Shown in pieces: positions 1-6,879 of a stretch of DNA of 10,089 bases. Origin of the DNA: Rhodospirillaceae bacterium. GTDB taxonomy: Bacteria; Pseudomonadota; Alphaproteobacteria; Rhodospirillales; 2-02-FULL-58-16. The position numbers were made by a program, and so were the translations under genes. The notes under the pieces were generated by a model that did no database searches, was not told where the DNA came from, and was given only the letters and a program-made list of their open reading frames with translations. Numbering within the stretch: the first letter of the stretch is position 1; each line of letters begins with the position of its first letter. The stretch spans positions 1 to 10,089 of the forward strand of contig JAUXMA010000030.1 of NCBI GenBank assembly GCA_030623425.1, in the 5' to 3' direction.

Positions 1-379
1 CGAAAGCATCAAGATCATCAGGCAGTGCCTCGACGACATGCCGAGCGGCCCGGTGATGGTGCAAAACCACAAGGTTTCGCCACCGCCCAGAGCCGAGATG
101 AAAGAGTCCATGGAGGCCTTGATCCACCACTTCAAGCTCTACACCGAAGGCTATCACGTTGCCGCCGGCGAGACCTACACGGCGGTCGAGGCGCCGAAAG
201 GCGAGTTTGGCGTTTACCTGATCTCGGACGGCACCAACAAGCCGTATCGGTGCAAAATTCGGGCGCCGGGGTTCGCCCACCTGCAGGCCCTGGAATTTTT
301 GTCAAAGGGACACATGCTGGCCGACGTGGTGGCCAACATCGGTTCCCTGGATATCGTTTTCGGCGAGATCGACCGATGA
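1..379 (+). CDS. nuoD: NADH-quinone oxidoreductase subunit D, 3' end (partial)
   Basis: This is the last 125 codons of NuoD, the 49-kDa-type subunit of complex I. It sits at the bottom of the peripheral arm and forms most of the quinone-reduction site with NuoB and NuoH. The reading frame starts at base 2 and is open from the window edge. Visible family signatures are the conserved C-terminal block [19 protein letters not shown], the stretch [19 protein letters not shown], then [18 protein letters not shown] and the terminal DIVFGEIDR, which is the normal end of NuoD and of its mitochondrial counterpart NDUFS2. The GEFG loop and the closing VFGEIDR are typical of the group related to the [NiFe]-hydrogenase large subunit. 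The gene is cut only by the window edge and shows no sign of damage. Its TGA overlaps the nuoE start in an ATGA (376-379), which suggests translational coupling. It is separate from NuoE and not a late-fused form. Confidence 0.97.
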   Translation, partial: ESIKIIRQCLDDMPSGPVMVQNHKVSPPPRAEMKESMEALIHHFKLYTEGYHVAAGETYTAVEAPKGEFGVYLISDGTNKPYRCKIRAPGFAHLQALEFLSKGHMLADVVANIGSLDIVFGEIDR

Positions 380-1002
380 GCGGCGAAACCGGAATGCCGC
401 CCGCCGATTTCGCCTTTACGTCCAAGAACAAGAAGCTGGCCAAGGCGGTGATCGCCAAATATCCCAAAGGCCGGCAAGCCAGCGCGGTGATGCCGCTTTT
501 GTTTCTGGCGCAACGCCAATCCGGCGGTTGGCTGCCAACGGCGGCAATGGAACATGTCGCCGGGATTATCGATATGCCGCCGATCCGGGTTTACGAGGTG
601 GCCACTTTCTACAGCATGTACAATCTCAGGCCGGTGGGCAAACACCACGTCCAGGTCTGTACCAATCTGTCGTGCTGGCTCAGGGGCTCGGACGAGGTGG
701 TCGACTCTTGCCGCAAGACCTTGGGCATTGACTTTGGCGAGACCACCGAGGACGGCCTGTTCACCTTTTCCGAGGTGGAATGTTTAGGCGCTTGCGTCAA
801 TGCGCCGATGATGCAAATCGGCGACAACTATTTCGAGGATTTGGACGCCACGGCGACCGAGGGGATCTTAAACGTGCTGAAGGGCGGGGGAACGCCCAAG
901 CCCGGCCCCCAAGGCGGCCGCAGGGGCTGTGAGCCGGCCGGCGGTTTGACCACCCTGACCGAGAAGCCGGAAGGTCAAGGCGAGCGATCGGGAGACGCCT
1001 GA
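376..1002 (+). CDS. nuoE: NADH-quinone oxidoreductase subunit E (24-kDa, 2Fe-2S N1a)
   Basis: NuoE is a 208-residue thioredoxin-fold subunit of the NADH dehydrogenase module, bound to NuoF in the cytoplasm and carrying the [2Fe-2S] cluster N1a. The four cluster ligands are visible: C95 and C100 in VCTNLSC, C136 and C140 in [11 protein letters not shown]. The N-terminal helical part (about 15-85) contains the usual [20 protein letters not shown]. Residues 170-208 form a Pro/Gly/charged tail (PKPGPQGG ... [16 protein letters not shown]) that resembles the tail of mitochondrial NDUFV2. The start at 376 was chosen because it overlaps the nuoD stop (ATGA) and because the protein then aligns with the family; longer in-frame upstream sequence lies in nuoD. 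A Shine-Dalgarno element is weak (GGCGAG, 362-367), consistent with coupling to nuoD. The stop shares one base with the nuoF ATG (TGATG, 1000-1004). Confidence 0.97.
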   Translation: MSGETGMPPADFAFTSKNKKLAKAVIAKYPKGRQASAVMPLLFLAQRQSGGWLPTAAMEHVAGIIDMPPIRVYEVATFYSMYNLRPVGKHHVQVCTNLSCWLRGSDEVVDSCRKTLGIDFGETTEDGLFTFSEVECLGACVNAPMMQIGDNYFEDLDATATEGILNVLKGGGTPKPGPQGGRRGCEPAGGLTTLTEKPEGQGERSGDA

Positions 1003-2291
1003 TGCTCAAGGACCGGGACCGCATCTTCACCAACATTTACGGCCAGGAGGACATCGGCCTTAAAGGCGCGCGCCAGCGCGGCGATTGGGACAAAACCAAG
1101 GAGTTGATCAAAAAGGGCCGCGATTGGATTATCGAGGAGATCAAGGATTCCGGCCTCCGCGGGCGCGGCGGCGCCGGCTTCGGCACCGGCATGAAATGGT
1201 CGTTCATGCCCAAGGAACGCGGTCGCCGGCCGCATTATCTCGTCGTCAACGCCGACGAGGGCGAGCCCGGCACCTGCAAGGACCGGGAAATCCTCCGCGG
1301 CGAACCCCACAAGGTTGTCGAGGGCGCTTTGCTGTCTGCCTTCGCCATCGGCGCCAATACCGCCTATATTTACGTGCGCGGCGAGTTCTCTCGGGAGGCG
1401 GAGGCTGTGCAGCGGGCCATCGACGAGGCCCGTGACGCCGGTCTGATCGGCAAGGACGCCTGCGGCTCGGGCTGGCAATTCGATTTCCATATCCACCGAG
1501 GCGCCGGCGCTTATGTGTGCGGCGAGGAAAGCGGCCTGCTCGAGAGTTTGGAAGGCCGGAAGGGCCTGCCCAGGATGAAACCTCCGTATCCGCCCAATAT
1601 CGGCCTTTATGGCTGCCCGACGACGGTCAACAACGTCGAATCCATTGCCGTGGTGCCGACGATTTTGCGTCGTGGCGCCGATTGGTTCGCCGGTCTCGGC
1701 AGGCCCAACAACACCGGCACCAAGCTGTTTTGCATTTCCGGCCACGTCAACAATCCCTGTGTCGTCGAAGACGAGATGAGCATTCCCTTGAGAGATCTCA
1801 TCGACAAACATTGCGGCGGCGTGCGCGGCGGCTGGGAAAACCTGAAAGCGGTGATTCCCGGCGGTTCTTCCGTGCCGATGATACCAAAGTCCGTCTGCGA
1901 TAAGGTGCTCATGGACTTCGATTCCCTGAAAGAGGCGGGAGCGGGCCTGGGCACGGCGGCGGTGATCGTCATGGACCAGTCCACCGACGTCATCCGCGGC
2001 ATCGCCAGGCTTTCCAGGTTCTACCAGCATGAGAGCTGCGGTCAGTGCACGCCATGCCGGGAAGGGACGGGATGGATGGCGCGGATGATGGCGCGCATGG
2101 CCGAAGGCCGGGCCAGCGTCGAGGAGATCGACCTTTTGGAAGAGGTCACGCGGCAGGTGGAAGGCCATACGATCTGCGCCCTTGGCGACGCCGCCTCCTG
2201 GCCGATCCAGGGGCTGATCCGCAGCTTCCGTCCCGAAATCGAACAACGCATCGCCGATTACCAGGCGGCCCAGGGCGAGCGGGCGGCTTAA
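1002..2291 (+). CDS. nuoF: NADH-quinone oxidoreductase subunit F (51-kDa, FMN and 4Fe-4S N3)
   Basis: NuoF (429 residues, usual length) oxidises NADH with FMN and passes electrons to the 4Fe-4S cluster N3, at the tip of the cytoplasmic arm. The glycine-rich FMN loop GRGGAGF is at 54-60 and is followed by GTGMKW (K65). The flavin/nucleotide motif [13 protein letters not shown] is at 83-95, GAYVCGEES at 169-177 and [10 protein letters not shown] at 205-214. The N3 ligands are C346, C349 and C352 ([12 protein letters not shown]) and C392 (HTICALGD). The start is supported by GGGAG at 990-994, seven bases before the ATG, and by a normal N-terminus ([14 protein letters not shown]). Two positions near the flavin site differ from the sequence I know as usual: G61 where P or S is common, and GEESGL where GEETAL is common. 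The gene is otherwise intact. It is linked to nuoE by a one-base overlap, and nuoG follows after 6 nt. Confidence 0.97.
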   Translation: MLKDRDRIFTNIYGQEDIGLKGARQRGDWDKTKELIKKGRDWIIEEIKDSGLRGRGGAGFGTGMKWSFMPKERGRRPHYLVVNADEGEPGTCKDREILRGEPHKVVEGALLSAFAIGANTAYIYVRGEFSREAEAVQRAIDEARDAGLIGKDACGSGWQFDFHIHRGAGAYVCGEESGLLESLEGRKGLPRMKPPYPPNIGLYGCPTTVNNVESIAVVPTILRRGADWFAGLGRPNNTGTKLFCISGHVNNPCVVEDEMSIPLRDLIDKHCGGVRGGWENLKAVIPGGSSVPMIPKSVCDKVLMDFDSLKEAGAGLGTAAVIVMDQSTDVIRGIARLSRFYQHESCGQCTPCREGTGWMARMMARMAEGRASVEEIDLLEEVTRQVEGHTICALGDAASWPIQGLIRSFRPEIEQRIADYQAAQGERAA

Positions 2292-2297
2292 GAAACC

Positions 2298-4367
2298 ATG
2301 CCGAAACTGACCATCGATGACAGTGAAGTGGAAGTGGAGCCGGGGTTGACGGTTCTCCAGGCGTGTGAGCAGGCCGGCATCGAGATTCCCCGGTTCTGCT
2401 ATCACGAACGTCTGTCCATCGCCGGCAATTGCCGCATGTGCCTGGTCGAGATGGAACGAGCCCCGAAGCCGGTGGCGGCCTGCGCCATGCCGGCGACCAA
2501 TGGCATGGTGATCCGCACCAACACCCCGGCGGTGGAGAAAATGCGCAGGGCGGTGATGGAATTTCTGCTCATCAACCACCCTCTCGACTGCCCCATCTGC
2601 GATCAGGCCGGCGAATGCGATCTGCAGGATCAGGCCATGGCCTACGGCCTTGACCACAGCCGTTATCGGGAGACCAAACGGGCGGTCAAGGATAAAAACT
2701 TCGGGCCGCTGATCAAAGCCGTCATGACCCGCTGCATCCATTGCACCCGGTGCATCCGTTTTTCCACCGAAATCGCCGGCGTCCAGGAATTGGGGGCGAC
2801 CGGACGCGGGGAAAACATGGAAGTCGGCACCTATGTGGAGAAAGCGCTCGCCTCCGAGCTGTCGGGCAACATGATCGACCTTTGCCCCGTCGGCGCTTTG
2901 ACATCCGCTCCCTACGCCTTTCGCGCCCGTTCCTGGGAGTTGCGGAAAACCGAATCCGTCGATGTCATGGACGCCGTCGGCAGCAACATCCGCGTCGATG
3001 TCCGCGGCGCCGAAGTCATGCGTATCCTGCCGCGCTTGAACGAGGACGTGAACGAGGAGTGGATTTCCGACAAAAGCCGTTTTGCTTGTGACGGACTGCG
3101 CCACCAGCGCCTTGATCGGCCCTATCTGCGCGACGGCGGCAAACTCAGGCCCGCCACATGGGACGAAGCTTTCGCCGCTATCGCCGAGAAGGTCAAGGCG
3201 ACCAAGGGCAAGGGCATCGCCGCCATCGCCGGCGATACGGTCGATTGCGAAGCCATGACCGCCTTGAAGGATCTGATGGCGGCCCTGGGCTCGCCGCATT
3301 TGGATTGCCGCCAGGACGGCGCCCATTTGGATGCTTCCCGCCGCGCCGGTTACCTGTTCAACACATCCATAGCCGGCATCGAGCAGGCCGATGCCTGCCT
3401 TTTGATTGGCACCAACCCCCGCATCGAAGCCCCGATCATCAATGCCCGCTTGCGCAAGCGTTTTCTGGCCGGCGGTTTCCCCGTCGCCCTTATCGGCGAG
3501 GAGACTAACTTAACCTATGATCACAAATACTTAAGCGCCGATCCTAAAGTGTTGAATGAGATCGCCTCGGGCGCCCATCCTTTCGCCAAGGTGTTGAACA
3601 AGGCCAAGCAGCCGATGCTGATCCTGGGCATGGGCGCGCTCGCCCGCCAAGACGGCGCGGCGATCCTGGCGGCGGCCCGCAAGATCGCCGAAGACTCCGG
3701 CATGGTCAATGGCGGCTGGAACGGTTTCAACGTCCTGCATACGGCGGCGGCGCGGGTCGGCGGCCTCGATCTCGGTTTCTTGCCGGGCAAGAAGATGGGT
3801 GGGCGGGACGTCGCCGGCATCCTCGATGGCGCCAGCATGGGCGAGGTGGAGATCGTTTACCTGCTTGCCGCCGACGAGATCGACATGGACCGTCTTGGCG
3901 GCGCTTTTGTTATCTACCAAGGCCATCACGGCGACGCCGGCGCCGGCCGCGCCGATGTCATCCTCCCCGGTGCCGCCTATACGGAGAAGAACGCCACTTA
4001 CGTCAATACCGAAGGCCGGGCGCAGCTCGCCAGACTCGCCACATATCCTCCGGGCGAAGCCCGCGAAGACTGGAAGATCATTCGCGCCTTGTCGGCGGCC
4101 CTGGGCAAAGCACTGCCGTTCGACACCTTGCAACAGGTTCGCGCCCGCATGACCGAAATCAACGCCAACTTCGCCGACACCGGCGTGGTGGCGGCGGCGC
4201 CGTGGGGGACTTTTGGCAAGGAGGGGCAACTGGACCCGGTCCCCTTCGCGTCCCGGCTCGCCAACTTCTATATGACCGACCCGATCAGCCGGGCCTCCCC
4301 GACCATGGCCAAGTGCACGGAAGTCTTCGTCAACTCCGGACAGAGGAGGACGGGAACCGATGGTTGA
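2298..4367 (+). CDS. nuoG: NADH-quinone oxidoreductase subunit G (75-kDa, clusters N1b, N4, N5)
   Basis: NuoG (689 residues) is the large iron-sulfur subunit of the peripheral arm. The N-terminal ferredoxin domain carries the 2Fe-2S N1b ligands C34, C45, C48 and C62. The N5 motif with its histidine ligand follows: H94, C98, C101, C107 ([14 protein letters not shown]). The N4 ligands are C146, C149, C152 and C196 (RCIHCTRC and LCPVGAL). The rest (about 215-640) is the molybdopterin-oxidoreductase-like domain, which in this family has lost its cofactor role. The extra CxxC/CxxxC set for cluster N7, found in E. coli and Thermus NuoG, is absent; [15 protein letters not shown] lies there instead, as in mitochondrial NDUFS1. 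The end ([17 protein letters not shown]) is also NDUFS1-like. No good Shine-Dalgarno precedes the ATG, which lies 6 nt after the nuoF stop, so reinitiation is likely. A patch of AT-rich codons with two TTA Leu codons lies at 3504-3560. The last 8 nt overlap nuoH. Confidence 0.97.
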   Translation: MPKLTIDDSEVEVEPGLTVLQACEQAGIEIPRFCYHERLSIAGNCRMCLVEMERAPKPVAACAMPATNGMVIRTNTPAVEKMRRAVMEFLLINHPLDCPICDQAGECDLQDQAMAYGLDHSRYRETKRAVKDKNFGPLIKAVMTRCIHCTRCIRFSTEIAGVQELGATGRGENMEVGTYVEKALASELSGNMIDLCPVGALTSAPYAFRARSWELRKTESVDVMDAVGSNIRVDVRGAEVMRILPRLNEDVNEEWISDKSRFACDGLRHQRLDRPYLRDGGKLRPATWDEAFAAIAEKVKATKGKGIAAIAGDTVDCEAMTALKDLMAALGSPHLDCRQDGAHLDASRRAGYLFNTSIAGIEQADACLLIGTNPRIEAPIINARLRKRFLAGGFPVALIGEETNLTYDHKYLSADPKVLNEIASGAHPFAKVLNKAKQPMLILGMGALARQDGAAILAAARKIAEDSGMVNGGWNGFNVLHTAAARVGGLDLGFLPGKKMGGRDVAGILDGASMGEVEIVYLLAADEIDMDRLGGAFVIYQGHHGDAGAGRADVILPGAAYTEKNATYVNTEGRAQLARLATYPPGEAREDWKIIRALSAALGKALPFDTLQQVRARMTEINANFADTGVVAAAPWGTFGKEGQLDPVPFASRLANFYMTDPISRASPTMAKCTEVFVNSGQRRTGTDG
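4342..4350 (+). promoter_or_regulatory. Strong Shine-Dalgarno of nuoH inside nuoG
   Basis: The purine run AGAGGAGGA lies nine bases before the nuoH ATG and within the last codons of nuoG. It fixes the nuoH start at 4360 despite the 8-nt overlap. It is among the strongest ribosome-binding sites in the window, so nuoH can probably load its own ribosomes as well as being coupled to nuoG. The assignment rests on sequence complementarity to the 16S anti-SD only. Confidence 0.75.
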
Positions 4368-5376
4368 GCTTTGGCAAGACTACCTCTGGCCTCTGCTGTG
4401 GATCGTCATCAAGATCGTTGCCATCGTTGTGCCGCTCCTGCTGGCGGTGGCCTACCTGACTTACGCCGAACGCAAGGTCATCGGCGCCATGCAATTGCGA
4501 AAAGGACCCAACGTTGTCGGGCCGTTCGGGCTTTTGCAACCGCTCGCCGACGGCCTCAAGTTGTTTGTCAAGGAAACCATCATCCCGACCGCCGCCAACC
4601 GTGGCGTTTTCTTTCTCGCCCCTTGTCTGACCTTCACTCTGTCGCTGGTTGCCTGGGCCGTCATTCCTTTCGACGAGGGGCTCGTGCTGGCCGATATCAA
4701 CGTCGGTGTCCTTTATCTTCTCGCCATCTCCTCGCTGAACGTCTACGGCATTCTGATGGCCGGCTGGGCCAGCAATTCGCGCTACGCCTTTTTGGGCGCT
4801 TTGCGCTCGGCGGCGCAGATGGTGTCTTACGAAATCTCCATGGGTTTCATCATCATCACCGTCTTGCTCGTTGCCGGCTCGCTCAATCTGAGCGAGATCG
4901 TCATGGCCCAGAAGAAGGTCTGGTTCGTCTTTCCGCTGCTGCCGATGGCGGTGATCTTTTTTATCTCGACGATCGCCGAAACCAACCGCCATCCCTTCGA
5001 CTTGCCGGAGGCCGAGGCGGAGCTGGTGGCCGGCTACAACGTCGAATACTCGGCGATGACCTTTGCCCTCTTTTTCCTTGGCGAATATTCCTTCATGATC
5101 CTGATGTCGGCGATAACCACTCTTTTGTTCCTCGGCGGGTGGCTGCCGCCCTGGGAGGTGGCGCCGTTCACATGGATTCCCGGGGCGGTATGGTTCGCCC
5201 TGAAAGTCGCCTTTGTCTTGTTCATTTTCCTTTGGGTGCGGGCCACCTTCCCGCGTTACCGCTATGACCAATTGATGCGGCTGGGCTGGAAAGTGTTCCT
5301 GCCGGTCTCGCTGGCCGCCGTTGTCGTGGTTTCCGGCGTCTTGGTCGCCTTCGATCTGACCCCGGTTTCGGGTTGA
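4360..5376 (+). CDS. nuoH: NADH-quinone oxidoreductase subunit H (ND1-type membrane subunit)
   Basis: NuoH (338 residues, normal length) is the membrane subunit that joins the peripheral arm and forms the quinone-entry channel with NuoB and NuoD. Its long hydrophobic stretches fit the eight transmembrane helices of the family, for example about 11-33, 84-103, 161-173, 188-206, 232-259 and 315-331. Diagnostic blocks are [17 protein letters not shown] (35-51), [16 protein letters not shown] (57-72) and the acidic quinone-chamber loop [18 protein letters not shown] (206-223) with E207, E217, E219 and E221, followed by GYNVEYS. The C-terminal [15 protein letters not shown] (292-306) is also typical. 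The start is set by the AGAGGAGGA Shine-Dalgarno at 4342-4350 and lies within the nuoG end. The stop (5374-5376) merges into the Shine-Dalgarno of nuoI (GAGAGG, 5375-5380). No anomalies are seen. Confidence 0.97.
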   Translation: MVELWQDYLWPLLWIVIKIVAIVVPLLLAVAYLTYAERKVIGAMQLRKGPNVVGPFGLLQPLADGLKLFVKETIIPTAANRGVFFLAPCLTFTLSLVAWAVIPFDEGLVLADINVGVLYLLAISSLNVYGILMAGWASNSRYAFLGALRSAAQMVSYEISMGFIIITVLLVAGSLNLSEIVMAQKKVWFVFPLLPMAVIFFISTIAETNRHPFDLPEAEAELVAGYNVEYSAMTFALFFLGEYSFMILMSAITTLLFLGGWLPPWEVAPFTWIPGAVWFALKVAFVLFIFLWVRATFPRYRYDQLMRLGWKVFLPVSLAAVVVVSGVLVAFDLTPVSG

Positions 5377-5386
5377 GAGGTCGGCC

Positions 5387-5875
5387 ATGAGTTATCTGAG
5401 GCAGAGCGCGCGGACGGCGTTTTTGGGCGAGTTGCTTTTGGGCATGGCGCTTACCTTTCGCTATTTTTTCCGTACCAAGGTGACCATCAACTATCCTTTC
5501 GAGAAGGGACCCTTGAGCCCCCGTTTTCGGGGCGAGCACGCGCTCCGCCGTTATCCCAACGGCGAGGAGCGGTGCATCGCCTGCAAGCTCTGCGAGGCCG
5601 TCTGTCCGGCGCAGGCGATCACCATCGAGGCCGAGCCCCGCGACGACGGCAGCCGCCGCGCCACCCGCTATGACATCGACATGGTCAAATGCATCTACTG
5701 CGGCTTGTGCGAGAAAGCCTGCCCCGTGGACGCCATTGTCGAAGGCCCGAATTTCGAATACGCCACGGAAACCCGCGAGGAACTCTACTATGACAAGGAA
5801 AAACTGCTCGCCAACGGCGAGCGGTGGGAAACGGAAATCGCCGAGCGTCTTGTTCGCGATGCGCCGTACCGGTGA
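5387..5875 (+). CDS. nuoI: NADH-quinone oxidoreductase subunit I (TYKY, two 4Fe-4S clusters)
   Basis: NuoI (162 residues) is the 8Fe ferredoxin-like subunit that carries electrons through clusters N6a and N6b towards N2 in NuoB. It lies in the cytoplasmic arm next to NuoH. Two CxxCxxCxxxCP motifs are visible: C63, C66, C69, C73 and C102, C105, C108, C112; the first three Cys of each set plus the last of the other ligate each cluster in this fold. An amphipathic N-terminal helix (about 1-30, [17 protein letters not shown]) docks on the membrane. The block [17 protein letters not shown] and the following [19 protein letters not shown] closely match mitochondrial NDUFS8, and the protein ends naturally in APYR. 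The start follows GAGAGG (5375-5380) by six bases. The gap to nuoH is 10 nt, and a longer 75-nt gap follows. The frame happens to be the same as nuoJ. Confidence 0.97.
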   Translation: MSYLRQSARTAFLGELLLGMALTFRYFFRTKVTINYPFEKGPLSPRFRGEHALRRYPNGEERCIACKLCEAVCPAQAITIEAEPRDDGSRRATRYDIDMVKCIYCGLCEKACPVDAIVEGPNFEYATETREELYYDKEKLLANGERWETEIAERLVRDAPYR

Positions 5876-5950
5876 GGGCGAGGACCGTCGAGTGAAGGCA
5901 ACAGACCACACCACGCCGCCGCCGCCCATGGACCGCCTGGAGGAACGCCG
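5876..5950 (+). other. nuoI-nuoJ intergenic spacer, with possible 20-codon micro-ORF (5892-5954)
   Basis: This is the only gap longer than 15 nt between genes in the window. It contains a small reading frame opening with GTG at 5892 and ending TGA at 5952-5954, 20 codons plus stop. GAGGA at 5880-5884 sits seven bases before the GTG, a good Shine-Dalgarno distance. Codons 9-12 are four consecutive prolines (CCG CCG CCG CCC, 5916-5927), followed by MDRLEERR. The TGA overlaps the nuoJ ATG as ATGA. I see no family match, no clear hairpin and no promoter-like pair of boxes. It could be a translated leader coupled to nuoJ or simply a non-coding spacer. The spacer is also open in the nuoJ frame, but no start codon occurs there before 5951. 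Whether the frame is translated cannot be decided from the sequence alone. Confidence 0.3.
5939..5944 (+). promoter_or_regulatory. Shine-Dalgarno of nuoJ
   Basis: GGAGGA ends six bases before the nuoJ ATG at 5951 and is a near-perfect ribosome-binding site. It confirms the nuoJ start and shows that nuoJ does not need translation from nuoI, which ends 75 nt upstream. Confidence 0.8.
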
Positions 5951-6559
5951 ATGATCATCCAGGCGTTGGCCTTTTACATGTTCGCCTTTGTCGCCGTCGC
6001 GGCGGGCGTGATGGTCATTTCAGCGCGCAATCCCGTGCATTCGGTGTTGTTCCTGATCCTCGCCTTCTTCAATTCCGCCGGGCTGTTCGTGCTCATGGGG
6101 GCGGAATTCCTGGCGATGATCCTGATCATCGTTTACGTCGGCGCGGTGGCGGTGCTGTTCATGTTCGTGGTCATGATGCTGGATATCAATTTCGTCGAGT
6201 TGCGCCAGGGATTTTTGCATTACCTGCCGATCGGCGGAATGATCGGGTTGGTTCTCCTGGCCGAGATTCTGGTGATCGTCGGCGGTTGGATCCTGGCGCC
6301 GGAAACGGCCAAAACCGCGATGGCGCCGACGCCGGAAGCATTAACCAACACCCGTGCCCTGGGCGAGCTCATTTATACCCATTACATCTTTCTGTTCCAG
6401 GCGGCGGGAGTTGTTTTGCTGATCGCCATGATCGGCGCCATCGTGCTCACCCACCGCCGCCGAGAAGGCGTGCGCAAGCAGAATATCACCGATCAAGTCA
6501 GGAGACGGCCCGAGGACACGGTGGAAGTCCGAGACGTCGAAACGGGGAAGGGAATTTGA
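5951..6559 (+). CDS. nuoJ: NADH-quinone oxidoreductase subunit J (ND6-type membrane subunit)
   Basis: NuoJ (202 residues) is a small membrane subunit between NuoH and NuoK in the membrane arm. Five hydrophobic segments are visible, about 4-24, 30-49, 54-77, 92-116 and 145-166. The third contains [20 protein letters not shown] (58-77), which in this family holds the conserved Tyr and the pi-bulge helix that changes shape during turnover. E52 lies in the usual GAEFLA. The hydrophilic C-terminal tail (168-202, [11 protein letters not shown] ... [12 protein letters not shown]) matches the alphaproteobacterial form and makes it a little longer than the E. coli protein. The start is fixed by GGAGGA six bases upstream, and no in-frame alternative start exists between the nuoI stop and 5951. 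The stop TGA shares one base with the nuoK ATG (TGATG, 6557-6561), so the two are probably translationally coupled. Confidence 0.96.
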   Translation: MIIQALAFYMFAFVAVAAGVMVISARNPVHSVLFLILAFFNSAGLFVLMGAEFLAMILIIVYVGAVAVLFMFVVMMLDINFVELRQGFLHYLPIGGMIGLVLLAEILVIVGGWILAPETAKTAMAPTPEALTNTRALGELIYTHYIFLFQAAGVVLLIAMIGAIVLTHRRREGVRKQNITDQVRRRPEDTVEVRDVETGKGI

Positions 6560-6870
6560 TGTTCGAGATCGGCCTCGCCCATTACCTGAGCGTCGCCGCG
6601 GTGCTGTTCTCTCTCGGCATATTCGGCATTTTTCTCAACCGCAAGAACGTCATCGTCATCCTGATGTCGGTGGAACTGATGTTGCTGGCGGTGACCATCA
6701 ACCTGGTCGCTTTTTCGGCCCATTTGAACGATCTCGTGGGACAGGTTTTCGCCATGTTCGTGCTCACCGTGGCGGCCGCCGAGGCGGCCATCGGGCTTGC
6801 TATCTTGGTGGTCTATTTCCGCAACCGCGGCTCGATCGCCGTCGAAGACATCAACGTGATGAAAGGGTGA
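6559..6870 (+). CDS. nuoK: NADH-quinone oxidoreductase subunit K (ND4L-type membrane subunit)
   Basis: NuoK (103 residues) is a three-helix membrane subunit related to MrpC/MnhC of Na+/H+ antiporters. Hydrophobic segments lie at about 7-26, 30-54 and 62-87. The two conserved membrane glutamates of the family, essential for coupling in E. coli NuoK, are present as E39 (LMSVELML) and E75 ([12 protein letters not shown]). [17 protein letters not shown] and the C-terminal [16 protein letters not shown] are characteristic. The ATG at 6559 was chosen because it gives the usual family length, overlaps the nuoJ stop by one base, and follows the purine run GGGGAAGGGAA (6544-6554). Longer versions of this frame upstream lie inside nuoJ and are not conserved. 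nuoL follows after 9 nt. Confidence 0.97.
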   Translation: MFEIGLAHYLSVAAVLFSLGIFGIFLNRKNVIVILMSVELMLLAVTINLVAFSAHLNDLVGQVFAMFVLTVAAAEAAIGLAILVVYFRNRGSIAVEDINVMKG

Positions 6871-6879
6871 GGACAAGGC

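Noticed and set aside
25..375. nuoE frame extended upstream to an ATG at 25
   Set aside because: The extension is an Arg/Gly-rich shadow of nuoD. Conserved NuoE sequence begins only after 376, where the ATG overlaps the nuoD stop.
2076..2099. 12-bp tandem direct repeat with one mismatch in nuoF (MARMMARM)
   Set aside because: The protein has the same length here as its relatives (mitochondrial NDUFV1 has WMNKVMARF at this place), so it is chance substitution and not a duplication.
975..3326. Very long minus-strand open frame (over 780 codons) across nuoF and nuoG
   Set aside because: It is in exact codon register with nuoF and nuoG, so a stop on the minus strand would need TTA, CTA or TCA codons on the + strand. 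These are rare in GC-rich genes. The translation is low-complexity (His/Asp/Gly/Arg) and matches no family I recognise.
4330..5388. Minus-strand open frame over nuoH
   Set aside because: It is in register with nuoH codons and has a charged low-complexity translation, the mirror of a hydrophobic membrane protein. There is no supporting start signal or neighbour.
5913..5927. GCC/CCG trinucleotide run as a possible repeat or hairpin
   Set aside because: It is short and has no good complementary partner nearby for a stem. It is better described as the proline codons of the possible micro-ORF, or as GC bias.
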